From Caryophanales bacterium UBA3935 (GTDB lineage: Bacteria > Bacillota_I > Bacilli_A > ML615J-28 > CAG-698), in assembly GCA_002385755.1 (NCBI GenBank), contig DGED01000044.1:7870-45876 (forward strand): DNA of 38,007 nucleotides. The letters run 5' to 3'. The notes beneath the pieces were generated by a model. That model was not told the DNA's origin. It was given only the letters and a program-made list of their open reading frames with translations, and did not search any database. Positions 30,812 to 38,007 of the stretch are shown piece by piece (the stretch's first letter is position 1; each line of letters opens with the position of its first letter). The translations under genes and the position numbers were made by a program.

Positions 30812-32902
30812 CTAATCTTTTGAAACAAAAACTTTATACTTTAATAACTTATCATTAAAATCTTTGTAATCATGGAATATTTCCAGTATTTCTTTTCTTT
30901 TATCTTCATCGTATATCGAGACGTATTCCTCGTCAAAAATGAAATAATCTTCCGACTGACCGGAAATAATCATTCCGTCAACGTAAATGTCGTGATTGCG
31001 CGGATTGTAAGTGAAAGTCGGCGCGTCAGTCAAAGCGTCGACGCCAAAATAGTATTTCGAATCCAATCCGAAAAGATTGGCAACGGTTCGCGCCGTGCAA
31101 TTGGTTCCGCGCACCAGAGAAACGACTTGCGGTTCCAAATCCCCGCCCTCTTTGATTATCTCGCCGGAAGGATCGTAAATAATAAAGGGAACGTTTTGAA
31201 GGAAACGACGCTGCAGTAAACGTTTCGAGAGCTGGTCTTCAACAGAAAACGAAACATCATTGATTTCATTTGCAAAGAGCTCGGGGCTTTCGATGAACAT
31301 TTCAAATATATCAATACCGCAGCCATGATCGCCGTATAAAATCACGATCGTGTCGTCCGCCAACCCTTTTTCCTCCAAACTGTCAAACAAAACGCCCAAA
31401 GCGTAATCGGTATAACTGACATGTTCCAAATAACCCGTGTATTGCGCGTTGTCGATTATGCTGTCTACCAGTTTAAAACCATCGGGGAACAAGTTTTCTT
31501 TTCCGGAAAACCAATTATCCTCGCTTTCTAAAGGTTTGTTATAAGGCGTGTGATTGGAAATCGTAATCGGAAAAGCGAAAACCGGACCGTCTTGCGCGTA
31601 TTCTTCCATAAGAGCCACCGTTTGACGAAACATGTCGGCGTCGTTTAAGAAGGTGTGCAGTAATTTTTCAGGGTCAATATCGAGTTTTTCCGTGGAATAA
31701 TGCTCGTCAAACTCGTATAAATGGGGATGCGTCTTTCCCCTTTCATAAAACGCGCCGATATTGGCGTGAACGGAAAACGATGAATAACCTTTTTCCCGGA
31801 ACAATTTCGGCAATGTCTCGTAATCGCCGTCGAAATAACTCGTGACGGTAAGATTCTTGCCGACGGGAATAATCCCCGTCAAAGCGGTAAATTCCGCGTC
31901 CGAAGTGTTCCCGATACCAACTGAGTGATAGTAATTATTGAAATACACGGAATTTTTTAAAATGCGATTAAGGTTCGGCGTCACTTCGACCGCTTCCCCG
32001 TTAACGTCTATCGTCAGGCCGATAACGAAATTATTCACCGACTCCATTTGAACCATAATCAAATTTTTCCCGGCAAAAATGTCGCCGTAAGGGCTGTTAC
32101 CGTAAACTTTGCCGTCGATTGGGTTTACTTGCTCGCTGTTTTTATATTGCTCCAGCTTCTCGAGAACCTCTTTTTTCTTTTCCTCGGGATAAATCTCGTC
32201 GGTGAAAAAATATGAGTATGCGTCATAAAGATAATAATTAAAAAATCCCGTCGCCTGGACGCCGTAAATCGGCGTGGCGTTGTCTTCATACCACGTATCG
32301 TCGATATCGACGATATAGGCGCTGAGACTGTTCCCCATCATTAACAACCCGATGGAAAGCATTAAAGTCCCGATATAAAGACGGTTAAGACCGCCGACGA
32401 CCGACGATTTGAAAAACTCTTGATTCTTTCGATTTCGAAAGAATAGTAAAATATAAAGAGTGATAATAACCGCCGCCGGCAGCAGAAATATATATTTCGC
32501 CTTTACGAGCAAACCCGGCAACGCCTTCACCAAAAACACGAACGCCTGATCGCCGGCCGGGGTTTTAAATGTTTGAAGGTTATAGAACGAGAAGAAAGTT
32601 TTGTAATAAAAAATGTAAACCGACAAACCGATATACAAAACGCAAAAAAAGATTGACGTAATCATCAAAAACTTTGCTCTTTTATAATCGGTTTTGAAAA
32701 TAAGAATTGCCAATCCCAAAAACAAGATAATAAACCCGAAATCCCCAAAAAAACTGTTAATGAACATAAAAAAAGTCCGGGGGTAAGGATTAATATCGGG
32801 AAAAACAAAATCGGCGGTAATTAAATAACTGCTTAAAATATGCAAAAAAACAAACGCCAGGATAAATATCATTTTTTTCTTATTCATTTTTTTCGTTTCC
32901 AT
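30812..32902 (-). CDS. ltaS: Lipoteichoic acid synthase-type sulfatase-fold transferase
   Basis: 696 residues. Five TM helices in residues 10-195, then an extracellular sulfatase-fold domain. LtaS polymerises glycerol phosphate from phosphatidylglycerol. Seen: MVQMESV with metal Glu287, VGIGNTSDAEF with nucleophile Thr333, SVHANIGAFYERGKTH, ISNHTPYNKP and ILYGDHG. All catalytic residues of the family are present. A primase or a phosphoglycerol transferase of the same family is an alternative. GGAG lies 10 bases before the ATG. The gene follows the six-TM protein by 22 bases, so it is probably co-transcribed with the degenerate ABC pair. Confidence 0.92.
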   Translation of the reverse strand: METKKMNKKKMIFILAFVFLHILSSYLITADFVFPDINPYPRTFFMFINSFFGDFGFIILFLGLAILIFKTDYKRAKFLMITSIFFCVLYIGLSVYIFYYKTFFSFYNLQTFKTPAGDQAFVFLVKALPGLLVKAKYIFLLPAAVIITLYILLFFRNRKNQEFFKSSVVGGLNRLYIGTLMLSIGLLMMGNSLSAYIVDIDDTWYEDNATPIYGVQATGFFNYYLYDAYSYFFTDEIYPEEKKKEVLEKLEQYKNSEQVNPIDGKVYGNSPYGDIFAGKNLIMVQMESVNNFVIGLTIDVNGEAVEVTPNLNRILKNSVYFNNYYHSVGIGNTSDAEFTALTGIIPVGKNLTVTSYFDGDYETLPKLFREKGYSSFSVHANIGAFYERGKTHPHLYEFDEHYSTEKLDIDPEKLLHTFLNDADMFRQTVALMEEYAQDGPVFAFPITISNHTPYNKPLESEDNWFSGKENLFPDGFKLVDSIIDNAQYTGYLEHVSYTDYALGVLFDSLEEKGLADDTIVILYGDHGCGIDIFEMFIESPELFANEINDVSFSVEDQLSKRLLQRRFLQNVPFIIYDPSGEIIKEGGDLEPQVVSLVRGTNCTARTVANLFGLDSKYYFGVDALTDAPTFTYNPRNHDIYVDGMIISGQSEDYFIFDEEYVSIYDEDKRKEILEIFHDYKDFNDKLLKYKVFVSKD

Positions 32903-32924
32903 ATCTAGCTTTCTCCACTATCTC

Positions 32925-33533
32925 CTATACGCGGTAATTGGCGATTAAGAAGTAATTGATAACGGCCAAAATTAAAACCGCCAACAATAACGCCATATTA
33001 ACATAATACGTAATGCTCAAATAAATTATTATTAATACCAGACCGCTCACGACGATCGAAAACAATACGTAAAACACTTTTTTTCTCATTTGAATGATTC
33101 CGAGAATAAAGCCGCTAAAAGATATCAATAAGTATATTAAAGGCAAAAAGATTATTTTCTTGAAATCAAATAATTGAGGTAGCGTCAAAGTGTTTCTGAT
33201 AACTTTTTTATAAATAAACATGTAATAAGCGACTAAAAACAAAGATATCATAAGGGAGATAAGCGTGTTAAATAAATAATTTCGGTAGATTCGCTTTCTT
33301 GTCACGCCCACTTCCAACTCGCTGCGCAGGTGCTTTTTTGTTAAATTGTAACTGTAAATAAAACCGACCAGGGCGAGCGTTCCGTATATATTATATATAA
33401 GCATCGTGTTGTCCAGGTCAATATCCTCAAACAACACGATTGCCGTCATTATTAATAATAACGCCGACACGAACGCGACGACCAATTGCGCGAAATAATT
33501 TTGCGTCAGTCTGTGATATTTTTCATATTTCAT
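32925..33533 (-). CDS. Six-TM membrane protein, ABC-permease-like
   Basis: 202 residues with six hydrophobic segments (about 15-34, 44-61, 87-107, 125-147, 151-171, 177-197). After TM2 a basic stretch SELEVGVTRKRIYRNY recalls the coupling helix of ABC-2/FtsX-like permeases, where LGVSRKRIY-type motifs occur. Its ATG overlaps the TGA of the ATPase-like gene upstream (ATGA). Together they look like an ABC exporter pair, but it is smaller than usual permeases. No function is assigned. Confidence 0.68.
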   Translation of the reverse strand: MKYEKYHRLTQNYFAQLVVAFVSALLLIMTAIVLFEDIDLDNTMLIYNIYGTLALVGFIYSYNLTKKHLRSELEVGVTRKRIYRNYLFNTLISLMISLFLVAYYMFIYKKVIRNTLTLPQLFDFKKIIFLPLIYLLISFSGFILGIIQMRKKVFYVLFSIVVSGLVLIIIYLSITYYVNMALLLAVLILAVINYFLIANYRV

Positions 33534-34348
33534 GTCTCAAACCTCGCAACATACTTATCTATCGCTTCCGCGGGCACCGCCTCAAGCGACATCTCTTTCT
33601 CCAGTTTCCTTAATTCCGCCCGCGTCAAATAATTAAGAAAAATAGTCTTCTCCTCGTCTTGATAAATGACATTCTCAATATCTTCCGGCTTGCCTCGGAC
33701 CACGACCAAACTGTCATCGCCGCGGGCGGTTATGATTTCCCCGGTATAATTGGAAAAAAAGCAGATTCGGTCCAATTTGCCGGCAAACGCCGCCAGGTTA
33801 TCCGGCCCGAGAATCATGAGGTCAAATTTGCTTTTATCGGTTAATCCGGCCGTTACGAAGTCGATATCGGATTGCATGGAAAGATTGATCGTCGGGTTGT
33901 TGATAATAATAATGGACTTGTCTAACGAACGCGTCAAAGCGAAATTCACAAAAGTATTTCCCACTTTCGTATATCTGTAAACATGGTTGACTTCGGTTTC
34001 CCCGCGAATGTCCAAATGTTCCGAAACGCGTTTAAATTCATCCTTATTAAAGTCAAGATTGTATTTCTGGCGAAATTTCTCTTTGAGATAATTAAGTTTC
34101 AATGTCGAAAGGTATTTTTTCCGAAAATCAAAATACAGCCGCGCCTGGAAATACTCCTTATTATCATATATATTGTTGTCGTTGTAAAAGCATGAGTTGT
34201 TATTGTTATTGATTCCGGCGATAATATCAAAAAATCTAGCAATAGTTTTTTTATCATACGACCAAAAAGCGACCGCTTCCTTGTTTATAAATTCAATATT
34301 GATCGTATAGTTCGCCAACCGTAGATTTTCAACCCTTAACACCGTCAT
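33530..34348 (-). CDS. Degenerate ABC ATPase-like protein
   Basis: 272 residues. The order of elements follows an ABC ATPase, but the motifs are eroded. The P-loop position 28-36 reads FWSYDKKTI: the Lys and Thr of GxxGxGKT remain while the glycines are lost. IIAGI and a Q-loop-like region follow. The signature region reads TKVGNTFVNFALTRSL (127-142) instead of LSGGQ...ARAL. Walker B reads SIIIINNPT (145-153), with Asn150-Asn151 replacing the usual Asp-Glu. It is probably unable to hydrolyse ATP. The frame is long, intact and translationally coupled to a membrane protein, with AAGGAG 9 bases before the ATG, so it seems expressed. A very divergent ATPase or a decaying gene are alternatives. 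Confidence 0.68.
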   Translation of the reverse strand: MTVLRVENLRLANYTINIEFINKEAVAFWSYDKKTIARFFDIIAGINNNNNSCFYNDNNIYDNKEYFQARLYFDFRKKYLSTLKLNYLKEKFRQKYNLDFNKDEFKRVSEHLDIRGETEVNHVYRYTKVGNTFVNFALTRSLDKSIIIINNPTINLSMQSDIDFVTAGLTDKSKFDLMILGPDNLAAFAGKLDRICFFSNYTGEIITARGDDSLVVVRGKPEDIENVIYQDEEKTIFLNYLTRAELRKLEKEMSLEAVPAEAIDKYVARFET

Positions 34349-34368
34349 GACAATAAACTCCTTAATTA

Positions 34369-34374
34369 ATTATA
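34369..34374 (-). promoter_or_regulatory. Possible -10 box for the ABC-like/ltaS operon
   Basis: Minus strand TATAAT, 20 bases before the ATG at 34348. The only -35 candidate at 17 bases is TTTATT, a poor match. Confidence 0.42.
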
Positions 34375-34421
34375 CTAAAAAACAGCCAAAAAATAAAGCC
34401 AATTTTAAATAAACTCATGTT

Positions 34422-34455
34422 ATAAAAAAAACCGCTAAAGAATATTCTCTTTAGC
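34422..34455 (-). terminator. suf operon terminator
   Basis: An 8-bp stem GCTAAAGA / TCTTTAGC (34434-34455) with a 6-base loop, right after the sufB stop. On the minus strand it is followed by GG and seven T. Confidence 0.85.
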
Positions 34456-34463
34456 CGTTTTTA

Positions 34464-35864
34464 TTAACCGATTGACCCGGTCATTTCTAATTTTATCAAT
34501 TGGTTAAGCTCGACGGCGTACTCCATCGGCAATTCTTTTGCAAACGGCTCGATAAAGCCCATCACAATCATCTCCAAAGCTTGTTCCTCGGTCAAGCCGC
34601 GGCTCATCAGATAAAACAGTTGATCCTCGCTGATTTTTGAAACCGTCGCCTCGTGCTCGATTCTAGCCTTCCGGTTCTTCACGACATTCGTCGGCAGCGT
34701 GTCGCTTGAGGAAACGCCGTCCAAGATAATCGTGTCGCATTCAACGCGCGAATGGGCGTCGGCGGCGTTTTCCCCGCAACTTACTATCCCGCGGTAATTT
34801 ACTTTCCCGCCTCCCCGACAGATCGATTTTGATATAACCTTGCTTGTCGTGTTCGGGGCGAGATGAATCATTTTGGCGCCGGCGTCCTGAATCTGGTTGG
34901 GACCGGCGTAAGCGATTGATATCGTCGTGCCCTTGGCTTTTTCGCCTTTTAAAATACAGGCCGGATATTTCATGTTGATCATTGAGCCGATATTGCCGTC
35001 GACCCACTCCATATGAGCGCCCGCCTCGCAGACCGCCCGTTTTGTAACCAAGTTGACGATATTGGTCGACCAGTTTTGGATTGTCGAGTAGCGACAATAC
35101 CCCCGGTTTTTCACGATAATCTCAACTACGGCGGCATGCAAAGAATCTTTGGAATAAATCGGCGCGGTGCAACCCTCGACGTAATTCAGGCTCGCGTCAT
35201 CATCGACGATAATTAGCGTCCGCTCGAATTGCCCCATCCGTTCCGAATTAATGCGAAAATATGATTGAAGCGGTTTTTCCAGTTTAACTCCCTTGGGAAC
35301 GTAAATGAAAGAGCCCCCGCTCCAAACCGCGGAATTAAGGGCGGCGAATTTATTATCGCCGTAAGGAACCACAGTCCCGAAGTATTCCCTGACGATATCC
35401 GGGTACATGCGAACGGCGGTGTCGGTATCGCAAAAGAGAACGCCGAGTTTATCCAATTCTTCAAGCGTGTTATGATAAACGACTTCCGATTCAAATTGAG
35501 TAGAAAGCCCCGCCAGGTACTTTCTTTCCGCTTCCGGGATGCCGAGTTTTTCAAAAGTCTGTTTGATTTTCTCCGGCACCTTGTCCCAGCTGCTTTCGAC
35601 TTCCTCGCTTGATTTTATATAATACGTGTACTCGTCAAAATCAATAAAATCCAGACTCGGGCCAAAATCAGGCATCGGCATCTCGATAAATTTTTGATAC
35701 GCCTTTACCCGAAAATCCAACATCCAATCAGGTTCGCCCTTATATTTTGAAATCGCCTTGACGACATCAAGGCTTAGGCCTTTTCCGGTATTGACGACGC
35801 TCTCGGCGTCGGTTTTAAAACCGTATTTATAATCCCCGATAATTTTGCCGATATTATCTTTCAT
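34464..35864 (-). CDS. sufB: Fe-S cluster assembly scaffold SufB
   Basis: 466 residues, standard length. SufB with SufC and SufD forms the scaffold on which Fe-S clusters are built. Seen: KYGFKTDAE at the N-terminus, the parallel beta-helix core ([21 protein letters not shown]), [19 protein letters not shown], and a C-terminal [22 protein letters not shown] with the conserved Glu/His. The start at 35864 has GGAG 6 bases upstream; the longer frame to 35975 adds sequence antiparallel to SufU coding and is rejected. Last gene of the operon, overlapping sufU by 11 bases. Confidence 0.97.
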   Translation of the reverse strand: MKDNIGKIIGDYKYGFKTDAESVVNTGKGLSLDVVKAISKYKGEPDWMLDFRVKAYQKFIEMPMPDFGPSLDFIDFDEYTYYIKSSEEVESSWDKVPEKIKQTFEKLGIPEAERKYLAGLSTQFESEVVYHNTLEELDKLGVLFCDTDTAVRMYPDIVREYFGTVVPYGDNKFAALNSAVWSGGSFIYVPKGVKLEKPLQSYFRINSERMGQFERTLIIVDDDASLNYVEGCTAPIYSKDSLHAAVVEIIVKNRGYCRYSTIQNWSTNIVNLVTKRAVCEAGAHMEWVDGNIGSMINMKYPACILKGEKAKGTTISIAYAGPNQIQDAGAKMIHLAPNTTSKVISKSICRGGGKVNYRGIVSCGENAADAHSRVECDTIILDGVSSSDTLPTNVVKNRKARIEHEATVSKISEDQLFYLMSRGLTEEQALEMIVMGFIEPFAKELPMEYAVELNQLIKLEMTGSIG

Positions 35865-36285
35865 TTTCTTCTCCGTCCAAAATTTGTTCCAGCGCTTTCC
35901 ACGGCAGGGCGGCGCACTTAACGCGGGCTGGGAATTGCGACACGCCGCGGTAAACCGCCGCTTCCTCCAATTCATCCTCCCCGTCGACTTCCTCGCCTTT
36001 AATCAAAGCGTAAAATTTTTCGATTATGCTTTTTGCTTCCCGAACCGTTTTTCCTTTCAAAAGTTCGGTCGCGATGCTCGCGGCCGAGCAGCATATGGAA
36101 CAGCCGTTCCCTTCGAAATTAATCTCTTTTACTATTCCGTCTTCTACTTTCGCCTCCATAGTCACGTCATCGCCGCAGGACGGATTGTACAAACGCTTCT
36201 GAGAAAACCCCTTCAAACCTTTGTTGCGGGGGTATTTATAATGTTCGATAATGACTTGTCGGTATAAATTCTCTAAATTGTTCAA
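35854..36285 (-). CDS. sufU: SufU, zinc sulfur-transfer protein
   Basis: 143 residues. SufU takes persulfide sulfur from SufS in Gram-positive bacteria. Seen: zinc ligands Cys37 and Asp39 in NPSCGDD, Cys62 in GNGCSICC and Cys124 in RVKCAALPW, and the Gram-positive-type insertion ([14 protein letters not shown]). Two extra cysteines (65, 66) follow Cys62. The start codon is TTG at 36285 overlapping the sufS TGA, with GGTGAG 5 bases upstream; no ATG fits the conserved [15 protein letters not shown] start. Confidence 0.95.
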   Translation of the reverse strand: MNNLENLYRQVIIEHYKYPRNKGLKGFSQKRLYNPSCGDDVTMEAKVEDGIVKEINFEGNGCSICCSAASIATELLKGKTVREAKSIIEKFYALIKGEEVDGEDELEEAAVYRGVSQFPARVKCAALPWKALEQILDGEENER

Positions 36286-37505
36286 TAATGCTCACCCGAT
36301 ACTTTCCTGAAAAAATTCACGGCTTCCTTAACGGTCTCGACAAACTTGTCGACATCCCGATAATCATTGTAAATGTAAAATGACGCCCGTAGCGTTCCCA
36401 TGCATTCCAACCACTTGCTTACTAGTTGGGCGCAATGGTGGCCCGCCCTAAGACATATATTGTTTTCATCAAAAACCGTCGCCGCGTCATGGGGATGAAC
36501 TCCCTCGATATTAAAGCTAATGATCGGTATTTCTGCCCCGGGGTTATATAACTTTAAGCCGGGCAAACCCGCGAGTCGATCGATAGCGTATTGGTGAAGC
36601 ATTTGCCCGTGGCGAGCGATGTCCTTCAACCCGATACTGTTAACATATTCGACGGCGCGGGCAAAGCCTAGGGCCTCGGCTATCGGGGGAGTTCCCGTTT
36701 CGAAGCGGAACGGCGCGTCCTTAAAAGTAACTTCATCCTTGCTAACGGAAGCGTTCATGTCGCCGCCGTATTCCAACGGGTCAAGGGTTTCCAATATTCG
36801 CTTCCTCCCGTAAAGAGCGCCGATCCCGGTAGGGCCTAGCATTTTGTGCGCGGAAAAAACTAAAAAGTCACAATCCAAGTCATTTACGTCAATTTTAATA
36901 TGCGCGGCGGCCTGCGCCGCGTCAACGATGACGACGGCGTTGTTGCGATGTGCCAAGGAGATTATTTCTTTTATCGGGGTAATGTAGCCCATTACGTTGG
37001 ATACGTAAGTTAAGGCAACGACCTTGACTTTCTCGTCCATGACTTTCCGGAAATTTTCCGCGGTTATCCGACCGTCGCGGTTAAGGGGGACGAAACGCAA
37101 AACCGCTCCTTTTCTTTGACTTAACTTAAGCCAAGGCAAAAACGAGCTGTGATGCTCCAACTCGGACGTGACGATAACGTCGCCCTCATTTATATACTTA
37201 TCCCCATACATCAGCGCGATCATGTTTAAGGCGTTGGAGGCGTTTTTGGTAAACACTAGCTCGGAAGGATCGCAATTTATGAATCCTGCGATTGTTTTCC
37301 TGGCTTTATCATACTCCTCGGTCGCCCGATGGCTTAAACTATAAACTCCGCGATGAATATTCACGCCGTACTGACTGTAATATTCGTTCATTTTATCCAT
37401 AACGATTTGCGGCGTGAGCGATGTCGCGCTGTTGTCCAAATAGACAAGATTGGGATATAACCGGTATAGCGGAAACATATCCCTAATCTTTTTTACATTA
37501 AACAT
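36282..37505 (-). CDS. sufS: Cysteine desulfurase SufS
   Basis: 407 residues; class II PLP cysteine desulfurase supplying sulfur for Fe-S clusters. Seen: YLDNSATSLTP near the start, ELEHHSSFLPW, DAAQAAAHIKIDV, PLP Lys221 in SAHKMLGPTGIG, FRFETGTPP and catalytic Cys358 in LRAGHHCAQ. AGGGGTGA lies 5 bases before the ATG. It sits between sufD and sufU, the usual Gram-positive order. Confidence 0.97.
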   Translation of the reverse strand: MFNVKKIRDMFPLYRLYPNLVYLDNSATSLTPQIVMDKMNEYYSQYGVNIHRGVYSLSHRATEEYDKARKTIAGFINCDPSELVFTKNASNALNMIALMYGDKYINEGDVIVTSELEHHSSFLPWLKLSQRKGAVLRFVPLNRDGRITAENFRKVMDEKVKVVALTYVSNVMGYITPIKEIISLAHRNNAVVIVDAAQAAAHIKIDVNDLDCDFLVFSAHKMLGPTGIGALYGRKRILETLDPLEYGGDMNASVSKDEVTFKDAPFRFETGTPPIAEALGFARAVEYVNSIGLKDIARHGQMLHQYAIDRLAGLPGLKLYNPGAEIPIISFNIEGVHPHDAATVFDENNICLRAGHHCAQLVSKWLECMGTLRASFYIYNDYRDVDKFVETVKEAVNFFRKVSGEHY

Positions 37506-37516
37506 TTATTTCACCC

Positions 37517-38007
37517 CTAAAGATTCTGATTAATCTTACGCTTCATATAATCAATCGATTTGTCGTCGCGCAGGCCGTTAAAAAAAGGGTTGATGAAACC
37601 GGAGACGATTAACTTCTCCGCGTTCGCATAAGTAAGGCCGCGACTCATTAAATAATACAATTCGTCCTCGTTAATAGCCCCGATGGAAGCTCCGTGCGAG
37701 GCAATGACGTCATGTTCGTCGATTTCCAAAAAGGGGTTAGCGGCAAGATGCGCGTCATCGCCAAGAATCAAGCCCTTGGTCTTCTGCGTTAATGAAGCTT
37801 TTTTAGCGCCTTTCGCGATAATGCCGTTGCTTTTAATGTCCAAAACCGACCGGCGCTTGCTTATTCCGTAATTATTCATCATCGAGAATGTGCGCGGGGC
37901 CCGGTGATGGATATCGTATTGATGATACTGTGTTTTTCCGAAAGTATTAATCGTGACGTTTAACATTTCAATTTTCGCGTTTTCACTTTGCAGGAAAACA
38001 TTATCAA
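37517..38007 (-). CDS. sufD: SufD, C-terminal part (5' end outside window)
   Basis: The frame is open to the window edge, so the N-terminal half is missing; 163 codons are present. The first visible ATG (37966) is internal: codons before it read DNVFLQSENAKIE, continuous with the protein. Seen: FGKTQYHQYDIHHRAPRTF, RRSVLDIKSNGIIAKGAK, EIDEHDVIASHGASIGAINEDELYYLMSRGL, typical of the SufB/SufD C-terminal region including the conserved His. Order sufD-sufS-sufU-sufB predicts sufC just outside the window. Confidence 0.93.
   Translation of the reverse strand, partial: DNVFLQSENAKIEMLNVTINTFGKTQYHQYDIHHRAPRTFSMMNNYGISKRRSVLDIKSNGIIAKGAKKASLTQKTKGLILGDDAHLAANPFLEIDEHDVIASHGASIGAINEDELYYLMSRGLTYANAEKLIVSGFINPFFNGLRDDKSIDYMKRKINQNL

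Noticed and set aside
35865..35975. N-terminal extension of SufB
   Set aside because: It lies within sufU in another frame; SufB homologues start at the [12 protein letters not shown] residues with GGAG just upstream.
37517..37966. A complete small SufD-like gene starting at 37966
   Set aside because: The frame continues upstream to the window edge with SufD-like residues, so the ATG is internal and the gene is only cut by the window.
1..38007. Possible reassigned UGA (Trp) code as in Mollicutes
   Set aside because: Several clear genes end with TGA at the expected length (malic enzyme, glyA, hslO, sufS) and Trp is encoded by TGG, so the standard bacterial code fits.
1..38007. Mobile elements, prophage, CRISPR or defence systems
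   Set aside because: No transposase, integrase, direct-repeat array, Cas or restriction gene was found; gene content and operon structure look like stable chromosome.

Overview
The window looks like chromosome of a low-to-medium GC Bacillota (Bacilli side, near Erysipelotrichia and the cell-walled relatives of Mollicutes). Evidence seen: class II LysRS, a tilS-hpt-ftsH-rqcP cluster, a sufD-sufS-sufU-sufB cluster, an LTA synthase, strong GGAGG-type ribosome binding sites, and the sporulation pair yabP-yabQ. TGA is used as a stop by several well-recognised genes (malic enzyme, glyA, hslO, sufS), so the standard bacterial code applies rather than the Mycoplasma code. No transposase, phage gene or CRISPR array was seen. 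The genome is tightly packed: no gene-free stretch exceeds about 200 bases except the tRNA cluster.

Layout. 1-5300: end of a YcxB-like membrane protein, D-aminopeptidase dppA, a malic enzyme operon whose second gene is an aspartase-like protein without its catalytic loops, and murA. 5300-8460: minus-strand operon gdpd - small membrane protein - PTA/PTB-like protein - glyA. 8460-8760: tRNA-Tyr and two tRNA-Gln genes with their own promoter and terminator. 8783-12825: minus-strand run of hypothetical protein - yabP - yabQ - ZnuA-like lipoprotein - lipoprotein/GH18 chitinase, the last split by an apparent frameshift. 12919-18290: SGNH hydrolase, lysS, a second YcxB-like protein with a hypothetical partner, then hslO-M42 peptidase. 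18411-22335: membrane GDPD - GH4 glycosidase - GlcNAc-kinase-like protein - maf. 22525-27160: DUF2512 protein and tilS-hpt-ftsH-rqcP. 27273-30732: alpha/beta hydrolase - membrane-embedded MurF-like ligase - ddl. 30812-34348: degenerate ABC ATPase - six-TM protein - LTA synthase. 34464-38007: suf operon, with sufD cut by the window edge.

Themes. Much of the window serves the envelope: murA, ddl and a MurF-like ligase build the peptidoglycan precursor, LtaS makes polyglycerol phosphate, two GDPD proteins could recycle glycerophosphodiesters, and a GH18 enzyme, GH4 enzyme and GlcNAc-type kinase handle sugars. The most unusual points are two probable pseudoenzymes in conserved-looking operons (the aspartase-like protein and the ABC ATPase next to ltaS), a MurF-like ligase whose UDP-binding domain seems replaced by membrane helices, the split chitinase lipoprotein, and promoters that appear to give leaderless mRNAs.
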